Positions 7,841-14,453 of a stretch of 20,427 bases of DNA are shown piece by piece. The stretch spans positions 1-20,427 of IMG/VR virus record IMGVR_UViG_3300028045_000136; one strand, 5' to 3'. Below the pieces are notes generated by a model. The model had not been told where the DNA came from. It did no database searches and saw only the letters and a program-made list of their open reading frames with translations. Origin of the DNA: a virus. Positions within the stretch are counted from its first letter, which is position 1; every line of letters starts with the position of its first letter. The translations under genes were made by a program, and so were the position numbers.

Positions 7841-8863
7841 TTAATACAAATAATCTCCAATACTTTCATTAAAGTATTTCTCTACTAAAGTATGGTCAGG
7901 GTGATAATAATCTAAATTTGTAGGTAAAGATAATAATTCATTTTCTTCTATCATTACTTCTTTTAATACTTCAAGAAAATAATTAGAATGACCAGAGGGG
8001 TATTCATACAAAGTAATAAAAAACTTTTTTAATGTTTCATAAAAAATATCAGTTATGTCAAATAATAAATCTTGACCAACCCATTTACCTTGACCCAAAA
8101 GACTTTTTAATTCTCTATGTGCCATATCAAATAATTCACTTTCTGCCGCACTATTATAACTTCGTAAATAGTTATTTGATAAATCTATTCTAAGATCTTG
8201 AAATAATTCATCTGTTTTGATTAAAGATTCTAACTCATTATTTAACATTTCCATAGTTAAGGTTTCACCATTATTAAGTTCTTCACCAATATAATTTTCT
8301 TTATTTTCCATTATAAATTCTTTAATAGAATTAAAAGAATCAGAGTTTATGGATTCAAATACGTCATCATCATATGGGTCAAACTCATACATTTCAGAAA
8401 AATCTTCAGAAAATATATATGTTTCTAAAATGTACCTATCACCTTCAACAAATAAATCTATTAACTCTGACCAATGGTCAACATTTAAAATAATTTTATT
8501 ATCAGACAATGTTATATCATAATAATCATTACTGAAATGTTTTGTATTCTTTATATTATCATCTATCCACCCTATTTCATTTAAAATATCTATTACATCA
8601 TCATAATCAAAATTATTAAATGTTGCAAAACTTTCATCAAAGTCAAAATATTCAAAAATATCTTCACCTTTTTCCATCAACCATAACATTGTGAGTTTTA
8701 ATATTTCATACTCATCAATATTGGTAAACCCATGAATTTCGTTTACAATTTCAAAAAAAGACATATCACGATCTTCATCATATACTTCTATATCCTTAAT
8801 ATATTGTTTTAGAAATTCATCTATTATTTTTTTATTAGTTGCCATTGTTTTATCTTCATTCAT
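7841..8863 (-). CDS. Acidic protein upstream of terminase (unknown)
   Basis: A protein of about 340 residues, strongly acidic and rich in Phe, Tyr and Asp, with predicted helices throughout and no catalytic signature that I recognise. There is a Trp-rich piece (LTMLWLMEKGED) near residue 60 and an EGDRYILETYIFSEDF stretch in the middle. It sits immediately before the terminase large subunit, where T4-like phages encode the small terminase subunit, but it is about twice the usual size and shows no helix-turn-helix or coiled coil that would support that role. I chose the ATG at 8863, which shares one base with the stop of the previous gene (TGATG), a coupling arrangement also seen at 14849. A TTG three bases earlier and an ATG at 8845 (MATNKKIIDEF) are alternatives. 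Confidence 0.8.
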   Translation of the reverse strand: MNEDKTMATNKKIIDEFLKQYIKDIEVYDEDRDMSFFEIVNEIHGFTNIDEYEILKLTMLWLMEKGEDIFEYFDFDESFATFNNFDYDDVIDILNEIGWIDDNIKNTKHFSNDYYDITLSDNKIILNVDHWSELIDLFVEGDRYILETYIFSEDFSEMYEFDPYDDDVFESINSDSFNSIKEFIMENKENYIGEELNNGETLTMEMLNNELESLIKTDELFQDLRIDLSNNYLRSYNSAAESELFDMAHRELKSLLGQGKWVGQDLLFDITDIFYETLKKFFITLYEYPSGHSNYFLEVLKEVMIEENELLSLPTNLDYYHPDHTLVEKYFNESIGDYLY

Positions 8864-9489
8864 CAAAACCCATCAGAATCTTCAAAACTTATTTGTTCAC
8901 CATCTTCATCATATTCAGATTTCTCCCAATAACCACCAGAAAGTCCTTGTGTTACAATGACTGAATGAAAAAAATCATAATGTTGATACCCAGTATATTC
9001 ATATTTCCACCAAGAACCATCAGAATCTACAGAATATATTCTATTACCCTTATCATCATATTCATTTTTTTGCCATTCACCAGAAGAATCTTCCCAATAT
9101 ATCATATCACCATAATAATAAATACTCTTTCCTTTAATACTTATATCATTACCCAATATTTTTCTCATTATATATTCCTGGTCATCCTTATCATATATAC
9201 CTAAGGCTTCCATTGATTTAAAATAAGGTAATTCACCATAAGTAGATATTTTATCCAACATACGATAATGTTTATCAGATTTTTGGGTGTCAGGTGGTAA
9301 TTGTATAGAAACTTCATCTTCATGTATCCACACTTCAACACCACTTAAAAAAAGTTCTTCATCATCAGGACTCTTTAAAAACGTTTGAGTAGAGTCTTCA
9401 CCTATTTGATATACACCTTTTCTGTATCTTTGTGTTATAGTAGTGTTTTCTATTGTTTTAGTAATGTAATCTCTTATTTGTACATCCAT
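8863..9489 (-). CDS. Chimeric paralogous repeat protein lacking the leader
   Basis: A 208-residue member of the YD-like family with a replaced N-terminus. Residues 1 to about 68 are unrelated to the siblings and look beta-rich (YRKGVYQIGEDSTQTF, VEVWIHEDEVSIQLPP). From KSDKHYRMLDKIS onward it has the standard helical module (to DQEYIMRKILGN) and about four YD-like repeats, one interrupted by a roughly 20-residue insert (GYQHYDFFHSVIV). It stops at EDSDGF without the usual I-x-D-x-R cap. The junction lies exactly where the leader would end, so the exchange removed the putative targeting peptide. Either the new domain supplies another localisation or the protein is no longer handled like the others. 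The downstream gene starts within its stop codon (TGATG). Confidence 0.85.
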   Translation of the reverse strand: MDVQIRDYITKTIENTTITQRYRKGVYQIGEDSTQTFLKSPDDEELFLSGVEVWIHEDEVSIQLPPDTQKSDKHYRMLDKISTYGELPYFKSMEALGIYDKDDQEYIMRKILGNDISIKGKSIYYYGDMIYWEDSSGEWQKNEYDDKGNRIYSVDSDGSWWKYEYTGYQHYDFFHSVIVTQGLSGGYWEKSEYDEDGEQISFEDSDGF

Positions 9490-9513
9490 TTTACTAATGT
9501 ATTAAATTTTTAT

Positions 9514-9873
9514 CTATTCAAAATCATCTTCAAATATATACCAAGTTTCACTATCATCATCTTCAAAATACCTCTTTCTACCATCATCTACATTATAGAC
9601 AAACCCCGAAGCACCAATAAAAACATTCGTATTAAATATTTTACTTAATATATATTCCTGGTCATCCTTTTCATATATGGTGAATCCTTCCATATCTTTG
9701 AAGTATGGTATTTCTATATAATTGGATAATTTATCCAACATTTCATAATGTCTATCACTATCAGATTTATATTGTTCCCTTAGTATTCGTTTATCTAACA
9801 TAGTTATTTTTTTAAGGTCAGATTCTGTTAACCTTATAATTCTACCATTTTTCCTTATTTTCATTATTTTCAT
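9514..9873 (-). CDS. Leader-type paralogue, short form with extended leader
   Basis: A 119-residue family member whose N-terminus is longer than in the siblings. It contains NGRIIRLTESDLKKI followed by DKRILREQ, so a second leader type (R-L-T-E-S-D-L) is fused ahead of the usual leader ending. The helical module is present (SDRHYEMLDKLS to DDQEYILSKIF), but only one degenerate repeat-like segment follows and the end cap is absent; the protein ends EDDFE. Two in-frame ATGs sit nine bases apart (9873 and 9864) behind an (AAT)8 run; I chose the first. A close match of its 3' end is found as an orphan tail at 9917-9976, so this copy was once duplicated. Function unknown. Confidence 0.82.
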   Translation of the reverse strand: MKIMKIRKNGRIIRLTESDLKKITMLDKRILREQYKSDSDRHYEMLDKLSNYIEIPYFKDMEGFTIYEKDDQEYILSKIFNTNVFIGASGFVYNVDDGRKRYFEDDDSETWYIFEDDFE

Positions 9874-9895
9874 TATTATTATTATTATTATTATT
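9872..9895. repeat. (ATT)8 microsatellite at a gene start
   Basis: Eight ATT units overlap the start codon of the gene at 9514-9873, so on the coding strand (AAT)n runs directly into the ATG. The same eight-unit repeat precedes the likely start of the gene at 14849-16768. Slippage here could change leader length and translation rate. Confidence 0.8.
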
Positions 9896-9916
9896 ATAGA
9901 TTCATTAAATTTTTAT

Positions 9917-9976
9917 CTATTCAAAACGATCATAAGTATACCATATGTCTTCACCTGTCATATCATAAATTCTATC
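9917..9976 (-). pseudogene. Orphan 3' tail of a family gene
   Basis: Read in the frame DRIYDMTGEDIWYTYDRFE then stop, this piece resembles the last residues of the gene at 9514-9873 (SETWYIFEDDFE then stop). The bases following both stops are also identical for over 20 positions. It lies directly behind the stop of the gene at 9972-10385 and in a different frame from it, with only a 14-codon ATG frame left. I read it as the remnant of a deleted or overwritten copy of the short-form gene. Confidence 0.6.
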
Positions 9977-9979
9977 TAT
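9963..9979. repeat. 17-bp direct repeat, downstream copy
   Basis: TCATAAATTCTATCTAT occurs here and at 10382-10398, flanking the gene at 9972-10385. The upstream copy contains that gene's leader and ATG; this copy contains the same leader followed at once by the orphan tail. This fits a leader whose gene body has been deleted. Confidence 0.7.
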
Positions 9980-10385
9980 AATCTCTTATATCACCATAAG
10001 AATCTTCATAATATATTCCATTACCCTTATCATCATATTCCCTTTTCACCCATCTACCATCAGAATCTTCAGAATATATCAGATTACCATTATCATCACG
10101 TTCTTTTTTTCGCCATTCACCCACATAATTTTCCCAGTATATTATATTACCCTTCTTTCTATCGTAGACCTCTATCCAATGTTTTTCTCTTACAATCTTG
10201 ATGATATCATTACCCAATATCTTTCTCATTATATATTCCTGGTCTTCCTTATCATCTATGGTTAATCCTTCCATTGATTCAAAATATGGTAATTGAACAT
10301 GATCTGATATTATATCTAATCTACGATAATGTCTATCAGATTTCTCTATTTCCTCTCTTAATATTTTACGTATTAATCTTTTCAT
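9972..10385 (-). CDS. Leader-type paralogous YD-like repeat protein
   Basis: A 137-residue protein, the first copy transcribed in the window and close to the gene at 2298-2711. It has the leader MKRLIRKILREE, a standard helical module (KSDRHYRRLDIIS to EDQEYIMRKILGND), a short basic spacer (IKIVREKHWIEVYDRKKGN), about three YD-like repeats and the end cap Y-G-D-I-R-D-Y-R. It is separated by 18 bases from the stop of the upstream virion-type gene, which itself begins with a related leader (IIKNILKEQ). Gene copies of this type therefore lie on both sides of the terminase-portal block. Function unknown; capsid association is a hypothesis. Confidence 0.86.
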   Translation of the reverse strand: MKRLIRKILREEIEKSDRHYRRLDIISDHVQLPYFESMEGLTIDDKEDQEYIMRKILGNDIIKIVREKHWIEVYDRKKGNIIYWENYVGEWRKKERDDNGNLIYSEDSDGRWVKREYDDKGNGIYYEDSYGDIRDYR

Positions 10386-10398
10386 AAATTCTATCTAT
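10382..10398. repeat. 17-bp direct repeat, upstream copy
   Basis: Partner of 9963-9979. It covers the ATG of the gene at 9972-10385 and the bases just upstream, and overlaps one arm of the hairpin at 10391-10413. Confidence 0.7.
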
Positions 10399-10413
10399 TA
10401 TTTTTATAGATAG
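10391..10413. other. 8-bp perfect inverted repeat spanning a stop codon
   Basis: CTATCTAT and ATAGATAG form an 8-base stem around a 7-base AT loop; the stop codon of the gene at 10404-11825 falls at the loop edge. No U run follows on the minus strand, so intrinsic termination is unlikely. It could slow readthrough or mark an RNA cleavage point between the virion genes and the repeat-protein array. Confidence 0.35.
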
Positions 10414-11825
10414 TCTTTTAATTTCCTTATTAAGTCAAAATTACCATCATCTAATGCATCATTTATTAAATCTTGTATTTCTCTTTTAGACATATTAGAA
10501 TAATCTACTTCTCCACCATCTTCTTCATCTTCTAAATCCCACAATTCTATTTTTCCATCATCCTCATCATCTAAATGGTCTAAAACATCTCCCATATCAT
10601 CATATCCAGTATCATCTAACATATCTTCTAAACTTTCATTTTCATCTTCATAATGAAGTTCTTTTAATGTTTCTATGATTTCACCACACCTTTGACTACC
10701 ACTAATTATTTCTTTCATAAATTCATGAAATTGTAACGCAGGTAATTTTGATAATTCTCTGAATAACCATTGTTTTATATCATAATCTTCAGGTGGAATA
10801 CAGTTTAAGAATTTTTCCCACATACCTGGTCCTAATCTCATTCCCCAAAGTTCGTTTTCTAACGTATCAGATTTTTTAATAACCTGTTTTTGTTCTTCAA
10901 AATCTAAATGGTTGTCACCCCAATTAGTTGCGGCCAATTCTAATACCCCTTTAATTAATTCATGTACCAATACTGGGAAAATCCATGCCTTTGCCTCAAC
11001 CACAGGTACTTTTTCCTCATCCTCTAAACCCATTTCCTCTAATTCATCTTCATCTTCTTTTTCAGGTTTTTTCCATTTTATCTTTTCTTTACCACCTACC
11101 GTACCCGTTAACATTGAGTCGGGTATAATCCAATAATTTAAATCGGCCAAAGACATTAATCTACCATATAATGCCATTAATGTGGGATCAATAGAATCTA
11201 ATTCGTCTGCAACCATATGGAAAATATAATGACCTTTTTTTGCCGCACCTTGCATTAATGCGTTAATCACATTTCTTTTATCTACCTCTAATTCTAATTC
11301 TTCCATTCTTTTTGCACTCTTAGGTTGTTTAGGTATCTCATATTCTTCACCATCATCATCATCATCATCATCCATACTAATATTAGTTCCAGGTGGAACT
11401 AATTCTACCTCTAACATACTTTCTGGTACATCAAATTCTTCTGAAACAATATCAATTGCCAATTGTTCTAATGCATCTTTGTGTCTTGTTTCTATAATAG
11501 AAATATCTTTCATTAATCTCATCATTTGAGCCATGAGTCTAGAATCAATATTATTAATACCATGATACCTTTTTACTTTATTTATAATATCTTTAAATCT
11601 TTTAGATGCCAATTTTTCAGAATAATTATGTAAATCTCCTAAAGGTAAGGATTTACTTTTTCCAAAAATATGTTCACCACTTCTTAATCTTCGTTCAATA
11701 TCAGGATTCATTCTTTCAGAATGTTCAGGGTCATATTCTATTTCTTCTTTTATATTAAATTCTTCTTTTATATATTGTTCTTTAAGAATATTTTTAATAA
11801 TTGAATCTAAATTTTTTCTTTTCAT
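10404..11825 (-). CDS. Probable virion/prohead-associated protein, full-length three-part version
   Basis: A 473-residue protein with three parts. The N-terminal part starts with a leader (SIIKNILKEQ, containing L-K-E) and includes EYDPEHSERM and KRFKDIINKVKRYHG. A central domain (about residues 166-260, from KQPKSAKRMEE to KIKWKKPEKEDED) lies between acidic linkers, the first with seven Asp in a row. The C-terminal part (IFPVLVHELIKGVLELA, LRLGP-type segment, DYDIKQWLFRELSKLPALQ) ends in an acidic tail and SKREIQDLINDALDDG. The first and third parts are repeated in the gene at 12498-13544 and the central domain in 11865-12488. I cannot name the family. H-E-L-I-K-G is not an HExxH metalloprotease site. 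The location among virion genes and the leader suggest a capsid or prohead role. Confidence 0.85.
   Translation of the reverse strand: MKRKNLDSIIKNILKEQYIKEEFNIKEEIEYDPEHSERMNPDIERRLRSGEHIFGKSKSLPLGDLHNYSEKLASKRFKDIINKVKRYHGINNIDSRLMAQMMRLMKDISIIETRHKDALEQLAIDIVSEEFDVPESMLEVELVPPGTNISMDDDDDDDGEEYEIPKQPKSAKRMEELELEVDKRNVINALMQGAAKKGHYIFHMVADELDSIDPTLMALYGRLMSLADLNYWIIPDSMLTGTVGGKEKIKWKKPEKEDEDELEEMGLEDEEKVPVVEAKAWIFPVLVHELIKGVLELAATNWGDNHLDFEEQKQVIKKSDTLENELWGMRLGPGMWEKFLNCIPPEDYDIKQWLFRELSKLPALQFHEFMKEIISGSQRCGEIIETLKELHYEDENESLEDMLDDTGYDDMGDVLDHLDDEDDGKIELWDLEDEEDGGEVDYSNMSKREIQDLINDALDDGNFDLIRKLKDYL
11351..11371. repeat. (CAT)7 coding microsatellite
   Basis: Seven CAT units on the plus strand encode the seven-Asp run at the linker ahead of the central domain of the 473-residue protein. 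The linker is where the paralogue at 12498-13544 has lost that domain, so this low-complexity stretch may be a recombination-prone boundary. Confidence 0.75.
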
Positions 11826-11864
11826 AATTTTTTTTATTTATAATTTTTAAAAATAATAACTTAT

Positions 11865-12488
11865 TTAATCTTCATCCTCTTTTTTAGGTTTTTTCCATTT
11901 TATCTTTTCTTTACCTGCGATACTACCAGTTAACATTGAGGCAGGGATAATCCAATAATTTAAATCGGCCAAAGACATTAATTTACCGTATAATCCCAAT
12001 AACCTTGGGTCAATCGAATTAAGTTCTTCTTCAACCATATGGAAAACATAATGACCCTTTTTTGCCGCACCTTGCATCATTGCATTGATCACATTTCTTT
12101 TATCTACCTCTAATTCTAATTCTTCCATTCTTTTTGCACTCTTAGGTTGTTTATCTTCCTTTAATCTGTTTTCTTGTAATTTTTTTTCATCTTTCACTAC
12201 CCTTACTATTGATGAACCATACATATTAAAATAGGAATCAAATGAAATTGAACTACGTTTTGGGTGTCCAATAGGAAACCCTCTAGTCCCAAATAAAGAA
12301 AATTCATGTCCAAATATTTTGTCCATATCATAAAAATTATCAAAATAAAAATCTTCATATTTTTTATCGTCAAAATATGAACTAGTGACAACATTTTGTT
12401 CATCAGTTACCCACTGATTAGGCATCCCAACAAAACTAAAAAAAACATTGTTTCGTTTATTTAAAGGGTCTTTTTTTTTCTTTTTCAT
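11865..12488 (-). CDS. Free-standing central domain with a new N-terminus
   Basis: A 207-residue protein. Residues from about 113 to the end (KQPKSAKRMEELELEV to KKPKKEDED) are nearly identical to the central domain of the 473-residue protein, including the distinctive INAMMQGAAKKGHYVFHM and LMSLADLNYWIIP stretches. It stops inside the acidic linker where the long protein continues. The first 110 or so residues are unique: a very basic start (MKKKKKDPLNKRNN) and an aromatic-rich segment (YFDDKKYEDFYFDNFYDMDK) that I do not recognise. It lacks the leader. It sits between the gene that lacks this domain and the gene that has it, so the three look like products of one duplication followed by domain partition. 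It could replace the missing domain in trans. Confidence 0.83.
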   Translation of the reverse strand: MKKKKKDPLNKRNNVFFSFVGMPNQWVTDEQNVVTSSYFDDKKYEDFYFDNFYDMDKIFGHEFSLFGTRGFPIGHPKRSSISFDSYFNMYGSSIVRVVKDEKKLQENRLKEDKQPKSAKRMEELELEVDKRNVINAMMQGAAKKGHYVFHMVEEELNSIDPRLLGLYGKLMSLADLNYWIIPASMLTGSIAGKEKIKWKKPKKEDED

Positions 12489-12497
12489 AATTATTTT

Positions 12498-13544
12498 TTA
12501 TAAATAGTCTTTTAATTTCCTTATTAAATCAAAATCACCATCATCTAATGCATCATTTATTAAATCTTGTATTTCTCTTTTAGACATATTAGAATAATCT
12601 ATTTCCCCATCTTCTTCATCTTCATATTCTTCCTCTTCCTCTTCCCCTTCATATTCTTCCTCTTCATATTCTTCTTCCCCTTCATCTTCATAATGAAGTT
12701 CTTTTAATGTTTCTATGATTTCACCACACCTTTGACTACCACTAATAATTTCTTTCATAAATTCATGGAATTGTTGTGCGGGCAATTTTGATAATTCCCT
12801 AAATATCCATTGTTTTATATCATAATCTTCAGGTGGAATACACTTTAAGAATTTTTCCCACATAATAGGACCTAATCTCATTCCCCAAACTTCGTTTTCT
12901 AACGTATCAGTTTTTCTAAGAACACCTTTTTGTTCTTCAAAATCTAAATGATCACCACCCCAATTAATTGCAGAAAGTTCTAATGCCCCTTTAATTAATT
13001 CATGGACCAATAAGGGGAAAACCACCGCCTGGGCCTCAATTACTGGTACTAATCCTTCTGATGGAACTTCTTCTTCTTCTTCATCAAAATTTATACTAAT
13101 ATTAGTCCCTGGTGCCACTAATTCCACCTCTAACATGCCTTCCGGAATATCAAATTCTTCTGAAACAATATCAATTGCCAATTGTTCTAATGCATCTTTG
13201 TGGTTACGTTCTATTGCATGAATTTCCATTAAAACGGACATAAAACGACTATTAACTCTTCTAACATCATTAACACCATGATATGATTTTACCTTTTGTA
13301 TTACATCTTTAAATCTTTTAGATGCCATCCTTTGAGAATAGTTTTCTAAATTAGTTGAAGGGAAGGATTTACTTTTCCCAAAAATATGTTCATCGTTCCT
13401 TAATTTTCTTTCAAGTTCAGAATGCATTCTTTCAGGGTGTTCTGGGTCATATTCTATTTCTTCTTTTATGTTAAATTGTTCTTTTATATATTGTTCTTTA
13501 AGAATATTTTTAACTATTGAATCAATTATTTTTTTCCTTTCCAT
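12498..13544 (-). CDS. Probable virion/prohead-associated protein lacking the central domain
   Basis: A 348-residue paralogue of the 473-residue protein at 10404-11825. It starts with the same kind of leader (SIVKNILKEQYIKEQF) and shares the N-terminal part up to VELVAPGTNIS. It then passes through a short Glu-rich linker (FDEEEEEVPSEG) straight into the C-terminal part (VIEAQAVVFPLLVHELIKG). The central domain of roughly 95 residues is absent. The acidic tail is expanded into a long Glu/Tyr run before the shared end (SKREIQDLINDALDDG to KLKDYL). DNA identity with the sister gene is high in the shared blocks, so the split is fairly recent. The neighbouring gene 9 bases downstream carries the missing domain. 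Confidence 0.85.
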   Translation of the reverse strand: MERKKIIDSIVKNILKEQYIKEQFNIKEEIEYDPEHPERMHSELERKLRNDEHIFGKSKSFPSTNLENYSQRMASKRFKDVIQKVKSYHGVNDVRRVNSRFMSVLMEIHAIERNHKDALEQLAIDIVSEEFDIPEGMLEVELVAPGTNISINFDEEEEEVPSEGLVPVIEAQAVVFPLLVHELIKGALELSAINWGGDHLDFEEQKGVLRKTDTLENEVWGMRLGPIMWEKFLKCIPPEDYDIKQWIFRELSKLPAQQFHEFMKEIISGSQRCGEIIETLKELHYEDEGEEEYEEEEYEGEEEEEEYEDEEDGEIDYSNMSKREIQDLINDALDDGDFDLIRKLKDYL

Positions 13545-13561
13545 TTAATTTATATTTTTTA

Positions 13562-14452
13562 TTAATCGTAATATATCATCCACATATTCCAAGATTCTCT
13601 TGGTAATTTATTAAAAATTCTTTGAACTGTTTTCAAATCATAATCATCATATAATCTTGATGCCCTTGTCATCGCAGTCCTTATTAAACTATCCCTAGTT
13701 TTATTTTGTAAATTAATTAACTTATTTATTATATTTAATGTTTCTTCTAACCCTTCTATTTCATCACCATCTTCTTCATATTCTAACTCATTTTCAATAT
13801 CTTCAGGTGTTAATCTTTTTGGGGATAAAACATTGCGATATAAGTCATCAACAGTATAAGTTAAAAAAGGGCCTGCCCCAAACATATTAACTAATTTACT
13901 TTTTTTTAATGTTTCTAAATACATTAAAACTGTTCCTTTATCGTCATTAGACATATCCATAACTACATCACCAGGTTGTTCAGTTATCAATTTTTTACTC
14001 TTAATATATTCTATAAGTTCACCTTTCCCCATTTTAGGGTTTTTATTTCCTTTTTTTCTATTTTTTTTGGGTGAGACTTTTTCAGGTATTTTTTCAAAAT
14101 CAGTATCATCAGAAAATTCTTTAGCCATTTTTTTAAATTTCTTACCCTTTTTAGTGGGTTTATCTGCCATTGCATAGAAATATCTTTGTTGGGCTTTAGA
14201 TGCAAATTTTTCGTTCATCGTAGTAACTTTTAACCCACCATCTTTAGTTGGGGTAACTGTACCATCATCCACTTCAATACCTACACCTTTTTCTTCTGCA
14301 CTTTTTACTTCATTTGGTGAATATGTTTTTTGAACCATTTTCTTTTCCTCAACTTCATCAATAAATTCATCGTCCTCTTCAATTTTTTCAATTAAAAGTT
14401 TTTTTATGATTTTTTTAATTTCATATTCATATATTTTAATTTTATTGTTCAT
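13562..14452 (-). CDS. Virion-type protein with leader and SKAQQRYFYA segment
   Basis: A 296-residue protein. The N-terminus (YEIKKIIKKLLIEKIEEDDE) is another version of the basic amphipathic leader ending in L-I-E. Around residues 78-125 there is FASKAQQRYFYAMADKPTKK followed by KKMAKEFSDDTDFEKIPEK, a Lys-rich segment resembling short SKAQQR-type domains that recur in phage proteins; its role is unknown to me. A basic stretch (SPKKNRKKGNKNPKMGKG) and an acidic segment follow, then a helical C-terminal part (LINLQNKTRDSLIRTAMTRASRLYDDYDLKT). It begins one base after the stop of the previous gene, implying coupled translation. A structural or core role is inferred from position and leader only. 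Confidence 0.82.
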   Translation of the reverse strand: MNNKIKIYEYEIKKIIKKLLIEKIEEDDEFIDEVEEKKMVQKTYSPNEVKSAEEKGVGIEVDDGTVTPTKDGGLKVTTMNEKFASKAQQRYFYAMADKPTKKGKKFKKMAKEFSDDTDFEKIPEKVSPKKNRKKGNKNPKMGKGELIEYIKSKKLITEQPGDVVMDMSNDDKGTVLMYLETLKKSKLVNMFGAGPFLTYTVDDLYRNVLSPKRLTPEDIENELEYEEDGDEIEGLEETLNIINKLINLQNKTRDSLIRTAMTRASRLYDDYDLKTVQRIFNKLPRESWNMWMIYYD

Positions 14453-14453
14453 T

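Noticed and set aside
7841-8863. Acidic gene upstream of the terminase as the small terminase subunit.
   Set aside because: Position fits, but it is about twice the usual size, very acidic and lacks a DNA-binding helix-turn-helix or central coiled coil.
204-10385. YD-like repeats as part of an RHS polymorphic toxin system.
   Set aside because: The proteins are only about 120-210 residues, have no RHS core cage, no toxin domain and no immunity gene; the resemblance is limited to a short repeat pattern.
10404-11825. HELIKG in the 473-residue protein and HELIKG in its paralogue as a metalloprotease site.
   Set aside because: The second His of HExxH is missing in both copies (Gly instead), and no downstream ligand is recognisable.
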